52,401 bases of DNA from DASCNA01 sp036011305 (GTDB lineage: Bacteria > Verrucomicrobiota > Lentisphaeria > Victivallales > GWF2-38-69), in NCBI GenBank assembly GCA_036011305.1, contig DASCNA010000195.1, positions 1 through 52,401 on the forward strand. Direction: 5' to 3'. Positions 8,396 to 16,611 of the stretch are shown in pieces (positions within the stretch are counted from its first letter, which is position 1; every line of letters begins with the position of its first letter). The notes under the pieces were generated by a model, which was not told the origin of the DNA, ran no database searches, and saw only the letters and a program-made list of their open reading frames with translations. The position numbers and the translations under genes are program-made.

Positions 8396-8467
8396 ATTTA
8401 ACTAAACAGTGCATATACTCATAGATTTGCTAGTGATCATCTCTGTTATATGACATTCAAGTTAAGT
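8396..8467 (+). repeat. attC site
   Basis: The left box is ATTTAAC (8396-8402) and the right box GTTAAGT (8461-8467) fits GTTRRRY. The segment starting AACTAAACAGTGCATA is shared in form with the sites at 13702 and 34838. Confidence 0.8.
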
Positions 8468-8475
8468 GGATAAAT

Positions 8476-8922
8476 ATGAAAATCTTAATAGCAACTCAAT
8501 CGAATCTAAATAGCTGGCTGGATATGAGAAAAAAACTATGGCCTGAAACTTCAGATGAATTACATCTAGTGGAAATAAAATCAATGCTTTCACAGCAAAA
8601 TAAATTTATTTGTTATATTGCGTTTGATAATGATAATCATGTTGGTTTTATAGAATCATCAATAAGAGAAGACATTGATGAGGGATGTATTATAAAAAAT
8701 ATTGGATATATCGAAGGTTGGTATATTGAGAAGACTTCTAGAAACAAAGGAGTTGGCAAAAAATTAGTTGAAGCAGTTGAAAATTGGTCTAGAGATCATG
8801 GATGTTTTACAATAGGCTCTGATACAAACTTAGAAAACGACACAAGTCAAAAAGCACATTTATCATTAGGATTTGAAGAAGTTGATAGAGCAATCCATTA
8901 CAGAAAAAAATTGGAAACTTAA
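8476..8922 (+). CDS. AAC(6')-like aminoglycoside N-acetyltransferase (GNAT)
   Basis: A 148-residue GNAT enzyme whose whole layout matches aminoglycoside 6'-N-acetyltransferases of the AAC(6')-I group. It has an N-terminal LNSWLDMRKKLWPE, an acidic middle (SIREDIDEG), then IEGWYIEKTSRNKGVGKKLV as acetyl-CoA motif. The ending FTIGSDTNLENDTSQKAHL and LGFEEVDRAIHYRKKL is also typical. AAC(6') enzymes acetylate the 6'-amino group of kanamycin- and tobramycin-type drugs. The resemblance is by motif memory, so a related GNAT with another acceptor remains possible. It lies directly next to the beta-lactamase-like cassette. Confidence 0.75.
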   Translation: MKILIATQSNLNSWLDMRKKLWPETSDELHLVEIKSMLSQQNKFICYIAFDNDNHVGFIESSIREDIDEGCIIKNIGYIEGWYIEKTSRNKGVGKKLVEAVENWSRDHGCFTIGSDTNLENDTSQKAHLSLGFEEVDRAIHYRKKLET

Positions 8923-8953
8923 CCAGATATACCAGTAATTTTAAACGTTAGCC
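8917..8953 (+). repeat. Short attC-like site
   Basis: The left box ACTTAAC (8917-8923) overlaps the preceding stop. The right box GTTAGCC (8947-8953) follows TTAAAC. At 37 bases it is shorter than most sites and may be a deletion derivative. A second possible right box, ATTGGAA, occurs near 9055. Confidence 0.5.
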
Positions 8954-9070
8954 ATCTATAGATTCTTTGAATGTATTGAAAATTATGTAAGGGAAACACC
9001 AAAAGATAATCGTATACTTTTGTAATAAATCAGAATTATAACGCAAAATCTACATTGGAAGGCTGAAAAT

Positions 9071-9919
9071 ATGTCTCTATTTAAATCATTTCGCAAACAT
9101 ATTATCACAAATGATCAAATAAAACTAAGTTATATTGATATTGGACACGGAAAACCTCTAGTTATGATTCCAGGTTGGTCACAAACCGCAGAAGAATTTA
9201 AGTATCAAATTGAAGAGTTTAGTAAAAATTATCGCTGTATAGCTATCGATATGCGTGGTCATGGAGAATCAGAGAAGGTACAATATGGTTATAAAATTTC
9301 CCGTCTTTCAAAAGATTTATATGATGTTCTGGAAGCTCTTGATTTAAATGACATCATTTTGATGGGGCATTCAATGGGGTGTAATGTTATATGGACATAT
9401 TGGAGCTTGTTTGGCAGTCATAGACTTGACAGGTTGATTCTTATCGATGAATATGCACATTCACTGAAAGAAAATGGTTTAACTAATCAAGAGCAAAAAA
9501 AATATGGTTGTATTATAGACTGCTGTGAAGCTATCAAACGATCAGAGGCTATTGCAGGTCAAAATGGTAATGATTTCTCTACAAAACTTGTTACTGATAT
9601 GTTTAGCGAAGCCGCACCACAAAAAACTATTGATTGGGTTATTGAACAGAACTTTAAATTACCGCGAATATATGCTGCTATACTTTTAAAAAGCTTATAT
9701 GCCAATGATTGTAGAGATATAATTCCACGGATAAATATTCCAACACTGATAATTGGAGGTAAAGGAAGCTTTATTCCCTGGCAATCTCAGATTTGGATAC
9801 ACGAACAAATTGTAAATTCCAAACTTAAAATTTTTGAAAAAAATGAAGGTGGCAGCCACTTTATGTTCATAGAAAATCCTATAAAATTCAATCAAGTAGT
9901 TTCCAAATTCATAAATTGA
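9071..9919 (+). CDS. Alpha/beta hydrolase
   Basis: A 282-residue alpha/beta-hydrolase-fold enzyme. The oxyanion region is MIPGWSQTAEEF, the nucleophile elbow is GHSMGCNV (Gly-His-Ser-Met-Gly) near residue 97, an acid-bearing strand includes IPTLIIGGKGSFIPW, and the catalytic His lies in GGSHFMFIENP near the end. Such enzymes are esterases, lactonases or C-C hydrolases. The substrate is unknown. It is a single-gene cassette. Confidence 0.85.
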   Translation: MSLFKSFRKHIITNDQIKLSYIDIGHGKPLVMIPGWSQTAEEFKYQIEEFSKNYRCIAIDMRGHGESEKVQYGYKISRLSKDLYDVLEALDLNDIILMGHSMGCNVIWTYWSLFGSHRLDRLILIDEYAHSLKENGLTNQEQKKYGCIIDCCEAIKRSEAIAGQNGNDFSTKLVTDMFSEAAPQKTIDWVIEQNFKLPRIYAAILLKSLYANDCRDIIPRINIPTLIIGGKGSFIPWQSQIWIHEQIVNSKLKIFEKNEGGSHFMFIENPIKFNQVVSKFIN

Positions 9920-10004
9920 AAGATAATCCGTTTTATATCAATAAACAGATTAAAATACTGTAGAATTTTTGCAAAGTATGACCAGTAAAGAATTTAAATC
10001 AATA

Positions 10005-10058
10005 ATAGAACAAATCAATGCTGCATATAATAGCTGCATGTGAGTTCAAACGTTATCA
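10005..10058 (+). repeat. attC site
   Basis: The left box is ATAGAAC (10005-10011) and the right box is GTTATCA (10052-10058). The inner GCTGCATATAATAGCTGCA is a clear stem-loop shared in form with the site at 4066. Confidence 0.7.
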
Positions 10059-10070
10059 AGAAGAATAAAA

Positions 10071-10805
10071 ATGGAAGAAATAGTTAAAATACCTATCGCA
10101 AATAAGAAATTTATCTATGGAACTCTTAATTTTATAAATCCCCAGCCAGATAAATTAGTCATCTTTGTTCATGGACTATTTGATAATAAAAATACCCATC
10201 TTATTTACAGCGCAAGTCATTTTTTATATAATCAAGGTTTTACTACTTTCAGGTTCGATCTTTATAGTTATAAATCAGATGCACGACATTTTAGTCAATG
10301 TTCACTCTCGCAACATTCGAAAGACCTTGACAGAGTAATTAAATATTTCAACAATACCTTTAGATCAATTTTTATAATAGGACATAGTTATGGATGTTTA
10401 ACTATATTGCGTTCAGAGCTGGATGGATTAACTGCAATCAGCTTGTGGGAACTTTCTTCATTTATATCTCAGCCTCCTACATATTTTAAATATGATCAAA
10501 AAATTCAGAAATATATATTTAATACTGGGTATGATATATTAGTTGAAAGAAAATTTGTCGATGACTTATACCAATTCCCAAATGAATTAGATTTGATTAA
10601 CTCAATAAAATGTCCAATACAAATTGCTTATGCTAACGGCCCTAATGGTGCACTAAAAAAAAGCAGTAAACGATATTATGAAAATATTTTAGGTGAGAAA
10701 GATATTTTAGCTATAGATGGAGCAAATCACAGTTTTCAGGAAGAAGGAGTTGAACAAACTCTATTTAATGGAACAATAAAATGGTTTAATAGGTTTGAAA
10801 AATAG
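10071..10805 (+). CDS. Alpha/beta hydrolase (serine aminopeptidase/lysophospholipase-like)
   Basis: A 244-residue alpha/beta hydrolase unrelated in detail to the neighbouring one. The oxyanion segment is VIFVHGLFDNKNTHLIY, with a nucleophile elbow GHSYGCLT near residue 104 and a His-containing GANHSFQEEG close to the C-terminus. The overall pattern fits the Hydrolase_4/S33-like group. No signal peptide is present. The following attC is unclear; only TTATAAC at 10810-10816 is recognisable. Confidence 0.8.
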   Translation: MEEIVKIPIANKKFIYGTLNFINPQPDKLVIFVHGLFDNKNTHLIYSASHFLYNQGFTTFRFDLYSYKSDARHFSQCSLSQHSKDLDRVIKYFNNTFRSIFIIGHSYGCLTILRSELDGLTAISLWELSSFISQPPTYFKYDQKIQKYIFNTGYDILVERKFVDDLYQFPNELDLINSIKCPIQIAYANGPNGALKKSSKRYYENILGEKDILAIDGANHSFQEEGVEQTLFNGTIKWFNRFEK

Positions 10806-10895
10806 ATAATTATAACTAATAGTGAACGCTTTGGATAAAATTTCAAGAAACCATAACGAGCAGAGGTAACTTTCCCAAAAAGATAAGGAGACCAA

Positions 10896-11528
10896 ATGAA
10901 GGTATTAGGATTCAGTGCAGGCAGCGTAGGACGCTATGGTAACGTGGACCGCATGGTGAAAGCAATTCTCGAAAAGAGCGGTCACGAAGTCGAATTCATA
11001 AAGCTCACCGATTTGACTTACTCCGGTTGCAAAGGCTGTGTGCAGTTATGTGCAAAACCGCAAGCCTGTAAGTTGGAGGATGATATGCTACCATACTATG
11101 AGAAAATCAAGCAGGCTGACGCCGTGGTGATCGGCACTCCCGTTTACATGGGAACCATAGCTTCGACAGCATCAGCATTGATCGAACGCTTTTACGGTTA
11201 TCGCCACGTGGATATTAAAATCGCGTCCAAGCCGTTTGTGACAGTGGTCGTAGGTGGGAAAGAAATAGATTTTGCTGTAGCGGAGTTCCACAGGCTTTTG
11301 GCCATGTTTGAGATAAACTTGCTCGACTCGATCAAATACCAATCCTCGATTCCGCCTTGCTTCAAATGCGGTCGTCACCGGGATTGCAAAATCGGAGGGC
11401 TGTATATGATGCTCGGAGACGCCGCAAAGGAAGTGACTGTCACTAAGGAGATGTTCACCAGATGGGAGGATGACAAAGCGACAGTTGCCGCGATTGATGC
11501 TGCTGCAGAAAAATTAAAAAAGATCTAG
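10896..11528 (+). CDS. NADPH-dependent FMN reductase / iron-sulfur flavoprotein-like
   Basis: A 210-residue flavodoxin-fold protein. The N-terminal FSAGSVGRYGNVDRM is the FMN phosphate loop. A cysteine cluster CKGCVQLCAKPQAC (spacing CX2CX3CX5C, near residues 45-58) resembles the iron-sulfur flavoprotein motif, and VVIGTPVYMGTIAS is the second flavin-binding segment. It probably reduces FMN or transfers electrons in the cytoplasm. Its base composition and codon use (GCC, GTC, GTG, CTC) are clearly richer in GC than all neighbours, and its attC is also GC-rich. This points to a recently captured cassette of different origin. Confidence 0.85.
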   Translation: MKVLGFSAGSVGRYGNVDRMVKAILEKSGHEVEFIKLTDLTYSGCKGCVQLCAKPQACKLEDDMLPYYEKIKQADAVVIGTPVYMGTIASTASALIERFYGYRHVDIKIASKPFVTVVVGGKEIDFAVAEFHRLLAMFEINLLDSIKYQSSIPPCFKCGRHRDCKIGGLYMMLGDAAKEVTVTKEMFTRWEDDKATVAAIDAAAEKLKKI

Positions 11529-11544
11529 CCCTAAGACCTATAGA

Positions 11545-11619
11545 GGTCAACCATACCATGCGCACCGACGGAATTACGCTACGCTTCCCCCCTTCCCCTC
11601 GGTGATGGTCATGTTCAGA
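11545..11619 (+). repeat. GC-rich attC of a different type
   Basis: The left box is GGTCAAC (11545-11551) and the right box is GTTCAGA (11613-11619). The arms CATACCATGCGCACCGA and TCGGTGATGGTCATG pair with small bulges. Unlike the other sites it is GC-rich, matching the foreign composition of its gene. Confidence 0.75.
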
Positions 11620-11659
11620 TAGAAGCAATATAAGAGAAAAACAATGGAAATTAAAGAAA

Positions 11660-12298
11660 ATGAATATATCTATTAGAAATGAAAATGAAGATGATTATAA
11701 AAAAGTTGAGGAATTAACACGTGAGGCATTTTGGAATTTATATGTTCAGGGATGTGACGAACATTACCTAGTCCATAAAATGAGAAAACACTGTGATTTT
11801 TTACCTAAACTTGATTTTGTAGCTATTCATAAGGATAAGATTATAGGTAATATAATGTATGCCAAATCATATGTCTTAGATGAATCTGCCAACAGGATTG
11901 AAACTATTTCCTTCGGGCCGGTAAGTGTATTGCCAAAATATCAAAGACATGGAATAGGTTCTGCATTAATACAGCACACTATGAGGATTGCATCGCAGTA
12001 TAAATATAAAGCTATAATAATTTACGGGGCTCCTTATAACTATTGCAAGCACGGCTTTAAAAGCTCCAAAGATTTAAATATAAGCGATTCAAAAGGTATG
12101 TATCCTTATGGTCTTTTAGCATTAGAATTAGAACAGGACATATTTAAAGGACGCAACTGGAGATATCACCCAAGCAATGCATATGATATAGCAGCAGAAG
12201 AAGCAGAAGAATTCGACAAACAGTTTGATTTTAAGAAAAAAGAATATAGATACACACAAGAATTATTTTCAATTGCATGTAGAGCCTATATAGTATGA
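11660..12298 (+). CDS. GNAT N-acetyltransferase, YhbS-like
   Basis: A 212-residue GNAT enzyme of the longer YhbS-like type. The N-terminal IRNENEDDYKKVEELTREAFWNLY and the middle ISFGPVSVLPKYQRHGIGSALIQ (acetyl-CoA motif near residues 90-112) are typical. They are followed by IIIYGAPYNYCKHGFKSSKDL, a characteristic strand and helix. The acceptor is unknown. Two ATG codons are nearby; this start (MNISIRNE) is favoured because it gives the standard N-terminal strand. Confidence 0.85.
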   Translation: MNISIRNENEDDYKKVEELTREAFWNLYVQGCDEHYLVHKMRKHCDFLPKLDFVAIHKDKIIGNIMYAKSYVLDESANRIETISFGPVSVLPKYQRHGIGSALIQHTMRIASQYKYKAIIIYGAPYNYCKHGFKSSKDLNISDSKGMYPYGLLALELEQDIFKGRNWRYHPSNAYDIAAEEAEEFDKQFDFKKKEYRYTQELFSIACRAYIV

Positions 12299-12310
12299 TC
12301 TTATAAAAAT

Positions 12311-12369
12311 ATCTAACAAAGCATTCCAGCGAACTTATTGATGGTCGCCTGCTGAATTCAAATGTAAAT
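12311..12369 (+). repeat. attC site with altered right box
   Basis: The left box ATCTAAC (12311-12317) fits the consensus. The right box TGTAAAT (12363-12369) looks like GTTAAAT with one base lost. The inner AAAGCATTCCAGCGAAC resembles the sites at 13702 and 34838. Confidence 0.65.
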
Positions 12370-12391
12370 ATCATTAAGGAGCCTCAGTATT

Positions 12392-13090
12392 ATGCAAAAA
12401 ACAATTGGCATACTTGGCGGTTTAGGACACTCATCTTCAGCATTATTTCACAAATACTTGGTTGAACAATGCCAGATACTATTCAATAGGACAGAAGATT
12501 ACCCTCATATTATTATTTACGATTTTCCAGCATCAGATATTGTAGAGTGCGGAAATGATTCAAATACTTTAAAGAGAATGCTTGAAACGATTGCACTAGC
12601 TATTAGCCGCCTGGAGAAAACTGGAGTCGACTTTTTGTGTATTCCGTGTAATACAACATTTGTTTTCATTGAAGATATAAGTGCATTCACCAGCACTCCT
12701 ATTCTTAACATAGTTGAGGAAGCAGCCAAAAAGATTCATAAAGATAAACATAGTCGTGTTGGAATTCTGGCTACCAGCACTACCATAAACAACGGAATTT
12801 ATCGTAGAGTTTTTAATGAGTTTGATATAAATGTTATCTTACCAAATACAAAACAGCAGGAACAAATCGATTCTATTATTGCCAAAATAGATCAGGGAAA
12901 TGCCACTTCTGAAGATCGTACACTATTGGAGAGTATTTGTGACTCTTTGGTATCCGAATCGTCTGTAACTGCTATCATCATCGCATGCACTTGTATACCT
13001 GTTTTATTTAACAAATATGAACACATGTCATGTTCTATATACGACTCGCTCTACACGTATGCAGAAAGTACAATAGCAAGGGTAATGTAA
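12392..13090 (+). CDS. Aspartate/glutamate racemase family protein
   Basis: A 232-residue protein of the Asp/Glu/hydantoin racemase family. It starts with the nucleotide-free Rossmann-like strand GILGGLGHSSS. The two catalytic cysteines are visible as Cys86 in IPCNTTF and Cys199 in IIACTCIPV, the latter in place of the usual GCTE. Members racemise L- and D-amino acids for cell-wall synthesis or signalling. With both cysteines present it should be active. A good ribosome site (TAAGGAG) precedes the ATG. Confidence 0.85.
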   Translation: MQKTIGILGGLGHSSSALFHKYLVEQCQILFNRTEDYPHIIIYDFPASDIVECGNDSNTLKRMLETIALAISRLEKTGVDFLCIPCNTTFVFIEDISAFTSTPILNIVEEAAKKIHKDKHSRVGILATSTTINNGIYRRVFNEFDINVILPNTKQQEQIDSIIAKIDQGNATSEDRTLLESICDSLVSESSVTAIIIACTCIPVLFNKYEHMSCSIYDSLYTYAESTIARVM

Positions 13091-13163
13091 TGTTTGCCTG
13101 CTGCCCTGATTTAAAAAATTATGTAACATTTAGATTAGATAAAACATAAGATAAAGTTTTGCC

Positions 13164-13226
13164 AGGAAACCTGCTTATTATTTTCTTACTTCCCCGCAAA
13201 AATATAAGAGATCAAAAACGTTAGGT
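13164..13226 (+). repeat. attC site, TCTTAATATTTTC subfamily
   Basis: The right box GTTAGGT (13220-13226) fits GTTRRRY and is preceded by the shared ATAAGAGATCAAAAAC. The left box AGGAAAC is at 13164-13170. The left arm is partly diverged. Confidence 0.75.
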
Positions 13227-13236
13227 AATAAGAATT

Positions 13237-13707
13237 ATGATAATTAAAGAAATGGAAAAAGAAGATTTTTTTAAGATAAGAAACAATCTTAAAGATTACT
13301 GGGGGGAACGTTATAAATTATTTGAACAAATGCATCAACCATTATTTTTTTATGAATTCGGCAAGACTGCATACATAATAAAAGAAAGTAATGAAATTGC
13401 CGGATATTTACTTGGACTGCTACCTCAAACATCGCGTTCTGCCTATGTGCATATGATTGCTGTAAAAGAAAAATTTCAAAACCATAACTATGGAAAATTA
13501 CTTTATGAACATTTTATTAGTTTCTCAAAATCACAAGGATATAAAAAAATTAAAGCAGTAACTTCCCCATCAAATATTAATTCAATTAGATTTCACAAAA
13601 AAATAGGAATGAAATTAATTGGAAACAAAAATAGAGAAGGAATTCCTGTTGTAAATAATTACTCTGGAGTAGGAGATGATAGAGTCATATTTGAAAAGGA
13701 TATCTAA
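13237..13707 (+). CDS. GNAT N-acetyltransferase
   Basis: A 156-residue GNAT enzyme. The acetyl-CoA motif is IAVKEKFQNHNYGKLLYEHF near residues 72-92, preceded by the strand SAYVHM. Motif B is SPSNINSIRFHKKIGMKLIG. A stretch near the C-terminus (GIPVVNNYSGVGDDRVIFEK) is shared by a group of small-molecule GNATs that end in a strand reading VIFEK. The start codon lies 10 bases after the attC right box. The acceptor is unknown. Confidence 0.85.
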   Translation: MIIKEMEKEDFFKIRNNLKDYWGERYKLFEQMHQPLFFYEFGKTAYIIKESNEIAGYLLGLLPQTSRSAYVHMIAVKEKFQNHNYGKLLYEHFISFSKSQGYKKIKAVTSPSNINSIRFHKKIGMKLIGNKNREGIPVVNNYSGVGDDRVIFEKDI

Positions 13708-13760
13708 CTAAACATTTCAGTATACATTGCAAAACACCGCCACTGAATACAATATTTTAC
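13702..13760 (+). repeat. attC-like site
   Basis: The left box ATCTAAC (13702-13708) contains the preceding stop codon. The right box is probably ATTTTAC (13754-13760), a degenerate form. The inner AAACATTTCAGTATA and CACTGAATACAAT arms pair. Confidence 0.6.
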
Positions 13761-13782
13761 TACATAAGGAGATAAATAAATC

Positions 13783-14244
13783 ATGATAAAATGGCAATGG
13801 TCATCATATAATGAACTTTCGCAAGATGAAATCTATGAGATTTTAAAAATCCGGCAGGCCGTTTTTATAGTTGAACAGAAATGCGCGTATCAAGATGCAG
13901 ATGATCTTGATTCGGCAGCATGGCACTTGATGGGATGGCATGAAAATACAAATGGAAATGAATTAGCTGCATATGTGCGCGTTGTTTTCCCCGGAAAGAA
14001 GTACCCAGAGCCATCAATAGGCCGAGTCCTTACTTCTCATTTATTTCGCGGTACCGGACTAGGTAAATCACTTATTATTGAAGCCATTGCGCATATAAAA
14101 CTTGAGTATCCGGATATGCATATTCGGATTTCTGCACAAAAGTATCTTGAGAAATTTTATTCAAGCTTCGGATTTAAAACTGTTTCCGATCAGTATTATG
14201 AAGATGGAATACCTCATATAGAGATGTTAAAAAGTGATACGTAA
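13783..14244 (+). CDS. ElaA-like GNAT N-acetyltransferase
   Basis: A 153-residue protein matching the ElaA group of GNATs. The N-terminal WQWSSYNELSQDEIYEILKIRQAVFIVEQ with the downstream DADDLDSAAWHL is the family signature. The acetyl-CoA segment is IGRVLTSHLFRGTGLGKSLI near residue 85, and the C-terminal HIRISAQKYLEKFYSSFGF is typical. ElaA's physiological acceptor is poorly known. A second, more distant ElaA-type protein occurs at 23303-23740. The ribosome site is AAGGAGA. Confidence 0.9.
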   Translation: MIKWQWSSYNELSQDEIYEILKIRQAVFIVEQKCAYQDADDLDSAAWHLMGWHENTNGNELAAYVRVVFPGKKYPEPSIGRVLTSHLFRGTGLGKSLIIEAIAHIKLEYPDMHIRISAQKYLEKFYSSFGFKTVSDQYYEDGIPHIEMLKSDT

Positions 14245-14309
14245 GACAACTCAATACACCGAATTTTAATAGCGTCTGGAATTTACAACTTTACCCTAAA
14301 ATATTGGAA
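14244..14309 (+). repeat. Weak attC-like site
   Basis: The left box AGACAAC (14244-14250) follows the stop codon. A possible right box ATTGGAA (14303-14309) is of the A-type core. The arms are poor, so this is only a candidate. Confidence 0.35.
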
Positions 14310-14353
14310 TTAAATTCAATATACCATATTATCAATTGAACTATATTTAATAC

Positions 14354-14803
14354 ATGAAAGTAATAATGCAAAGAATTAATTTACCTGATGAAAATAAAAA
14401 AAGATTTATTGCAATTCTTAATAAAAAAATTAAAATTGGACAACTCATGAATGCTCTGGGGCATATGACAGCAGGTCTCGCAGGAGGAGAGAAGCCAGAA
14501 GATTATTGTTTTTTACAATATGAAGATTCTGACGGAGGCAAACATCCCAATATTTCCCATTATCCTTTTATTGTACTTCGTGCAGATAATTCAAATAAAA
14601 TTAGAAATGTTCGCAAAGCCGCAATTGAACAGAATATTCCCTTTACAGATTTTACACAAACAATGACCATTGGCACTTCATTAGAACAGATTGAGGCCAC
14701 GAAGAAATTAAAAGAAGAAGAATTAGAGTATTATGGAATATGCCTTTTTGGAGATACTGAAATTTTAAAGAAATTTACGGCCAAATTCAGCTTATTTAAT
14801 TAA
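14354..14803 (+). CDS. DUF2000 family protein
   Basis: A 149-residue protein that I recognise as DUF2000-like. It has a strand (RFIAILNKKIKIGQLMNALGHMTAGLAGG), a middle ISHYPFIVLRADNSNKIRNVRKAAIEQNIPFTDFT, and a C-terminal EATKKLKEEELEYYGICLFGD. This family has a peptidyl-tRNA hydrolase 2-like fold but no assigned activity. Two starts are possible (MKVIMQRIN, or the internal MQRIN). It is a single-gene cassette with poor flanking attC sites. Confidence 0.75.
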   Translation: MKVIMQRINLPDENKKRFIAILNKKIKIGQLMNALGHMTAGLAGGEKPEDYCFLQYEDSDGGKHPNISHYPFIVLRADNSNKIRNVRKAAIEQNIPFTDFTQTMTIGTSLEQIEATKKLKEEELEYYGICLFGDTEILKKFTAKFSLFN

Positions 14804-14817
14804 AATAGAAATTTCTT

Positions 14818-14874
14818 ACTTAATCATTCTTTAGATTGCCGCTGTTTTAGTTTAAACTGCCTTTAAAGTTATGA
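14818..14874 (+). repeat. attC-like site
   Basis: The right box GTTATGA (14868-14874) follows CTTTAAA. The left box ACTTAAT is degenerate. About 90 bases then separate it from the next start, with a second GTTAGAA box at 14921-14927, suggesting a remnant of a deleted cassette. Confidence 0.45.
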
Positions 14875-14960
14875 CGAAACAAAAGATTATCCGACACAGT
14901 CGACGATCCGTGAATTACATGTTAGAATATAATTATAATTTTCAGTAAACCTATGGAGCA

Positions 14961-15752
14961 TTGATTTTGAGAAAATATGTACTAGGAACAAAAAAAGAAG
15001 AACAGGAACGATTGCACTTACAAAGAAAAGTTTATGGAAAACTGCCAATTAAATTTTCTAGCACTGACACTATTTGTGAAATTGGCTGTGGTGCCGGCGC
15101 AAATCTATGGATTGCCAAACATCTTGCTCATGGTAAATTTGTCGGCATTGACACAGAACAAGAACAATTGGATTCGGCAAAATCATATGCTGATAAATTA
15201 GGTTTAAATAACACCCTATTTATTCGCAGTGTTGGAGAAAAAACTGAATTTCCCGACAATTATTTTGATGTTGTTTTTTGTAGTTTTCTTTTAATTCATC
15301 AACCAGATCCAATGCAAATTATTAAAGAGATGTTTCGAATTACAAAAAAAGGAGGAAGTATTTTTGTATTTGAGCCAGACTTTAGAGATCACTATTTTGT
15401 CCCTGATAAAGATATTTTTACAAAATGCTATTTAGCTTTTGGAAACTATACCGCTTCTAAAGGTAATTTTTCAATAGAAATTGCTAAGAACTTGTATCCG
15501 CTACTAAGAAAGATGAATTTTTGTAAAATCAAAATAAATCCTATTGTAAAAGTCTATACTGGTGAATCCCAAGAAAATATTTTAAATACTCTAAAATGTT
15601 ATTATCGCTTGTTCTCTTCAATTCGAGATGAACTAATAAAAGAAAATGTATTAACTACAGAAGATTTTAATAATGCTAGTATAGAATCAAAAATAGTTTC
15701 AGATGATAGCTATATTAAACTTTCTCTAATAATGGCACAATGTATTAAATAA
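14961..15752 (+). CDS. Class I SAM-dependent methyltransferase
   Basis: A 263-residue methyltransferase with a clear seven-strand motif I, ICEIGCGAGANLWIAKHL, near residue 38. This is followed by the acidic end of strand 2 (FVGIDTEQEQL), motif II around DNYFDVVFCSFLLIHQPDP and motif III ITKKGGSIFVFEPDF. The substrate is unknown; UbiE-like small-molecule methylases have this look. The start is a TTG at 14961 or 14967 with TGGAG 5-6 bases upstream; no ATG is better placed. No clear partner genes. Confidence 0.85.
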   Translation: MILRKYVLGTKKEEQERLHLQRKVYGKLPIKFSSTDTICEIGCGAGANLWIAKHLAHGKFVGIDTEQEQLDSAKSYADKLGLNNTLFIRSVGEKTEFPDNYFDVVFCSFLLIHQPDPMQIIKEMFRITKKGGSIFVFEPDFRDHYFVPDKDIFTKCYLAFGNYTASKGNFSIEIAKNLYPLLRKMNFCKIKINPIVKVYTGESQENILNTLKCYYRLFSSIRDELIKENVLTTEDFNNASIESKIVSDDSYIKLSLIMAQCIK

Positions 15753-15894
15753 TGTATTACTTTAACGGGAGATTAAGCAAGAAGAATAAGTACAATAAGC
15801 ACAATAATTATAAAAATAATTTTCCGTTTGTCACGCAGAATGCATAGAATCTGAGCAAAAAAATAAAAAGAAAGAAATTTTAATAAATCGCGTC

Positions 15895-15937
15895 AGTCAA
15901 CTTCACAGTCGCGCCACACTTGATCTCAGCTTTATAA
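15895..15937 (+). repeat. Weak attC-like site
   Basis: The left box is AGTCAAC (15895-15901) and a poor right box TTTATAA is at 15931-15937. It lies about 140 bases after the methyltransferase stop and just before a new gene. Confidence 0.35.
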
Positions 15938-15974
15938 ATAATATTGAAAATATTCAGAAATATAGGAGTAAATT

Positions 15975-16439
15975 ATGTGTAACGAAAGAATATCGGAAGT
16001 TATTGCATCATGCCACTGCAAAAAAGTAGTACTTAAAATTTTTAATCTCGATCCAAAGTTTACTGTCTGTCATTGTGGTACCTGTCAGTTAATACATAAT
16101 GGTCCATGGTATGGGGCAAACTGCAATGATGTTAAAATTATTGATGGAAAAGAATATATTAATAAGTTTTCTATATCACATGGGGAAGAAGATAAAAGCT
16201 GTAATATTCCAAAAGCATTGTCAGTATGGCATTTTTGTGCTGAATGCGGTTCTAGGCTCTACTATAGCTTAGGAGACAAAGTACTGAAAGGTGAGAATGA
16301 CAGATATAATATTTCCATTGGATTACTACATAAAGTTTGCGAAGAAGACCTGATAATGGAAACTGAAAATTTTTACGATATGAAACCAAATTACTACAGC
16401 TTTCACGAAACAAGAAAGTTTTCAGCAAGTGAGATATAA
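15975..16439 (+). CDS. Gfa/CENP-V family zinc protein (copy 1)
   Basis: A 154-residue protein of the glutathione-dependent formaldehyde-activating (Gfa) family. Zinc ligands appear as CHC (residues 13-15), CHCGTC (near 33-38) and CAECG (near 89-93), the usual CxC...CxxC...CxxC set. Family members include formaldehyde-glutathione adduct-forming proteins and zinc proteins of unknown role, so the formaldehyde function is only a possibility. It is a clear paralogue of the next gene in the same orientation; no good attC separates them. Confidence 0.85.
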   Translation: MCNERISEVIASCHCKKVVLKIFNLDPKFTVCHCGTCQLIHNGPWYGANCNDVKIIDGKEYINKFSISHGEEDKSCNIPKALSVWHFCAECGSRLYYSLGDKVLKGENDRYNISIGLLHKVCEEDLIMETENFYDMKPNYYSFHETRKFSASEI

Positions 16440-16611
16440 ACAATATGTTTAAACATTATATGTGTTTTCAAAAAAATATTGTAAGAAATTCAAAAGAGAC
16501 GATGATTTACACATAATAAATAATCTTAATTGTAAGACGAAAACCAAATTATCTGTCATTCTAATTCTGGTAAATGATAAAACATATATACTATACATAA
16601 AGGAGTAAGGT

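Noticed and set aside
10810..10860. attC between the second alpha/beta hydrolase and the FMN reductase
   Set aside because: Only a left box TTATAAC is recognisable; no right box or arm pairing could be found by eye.
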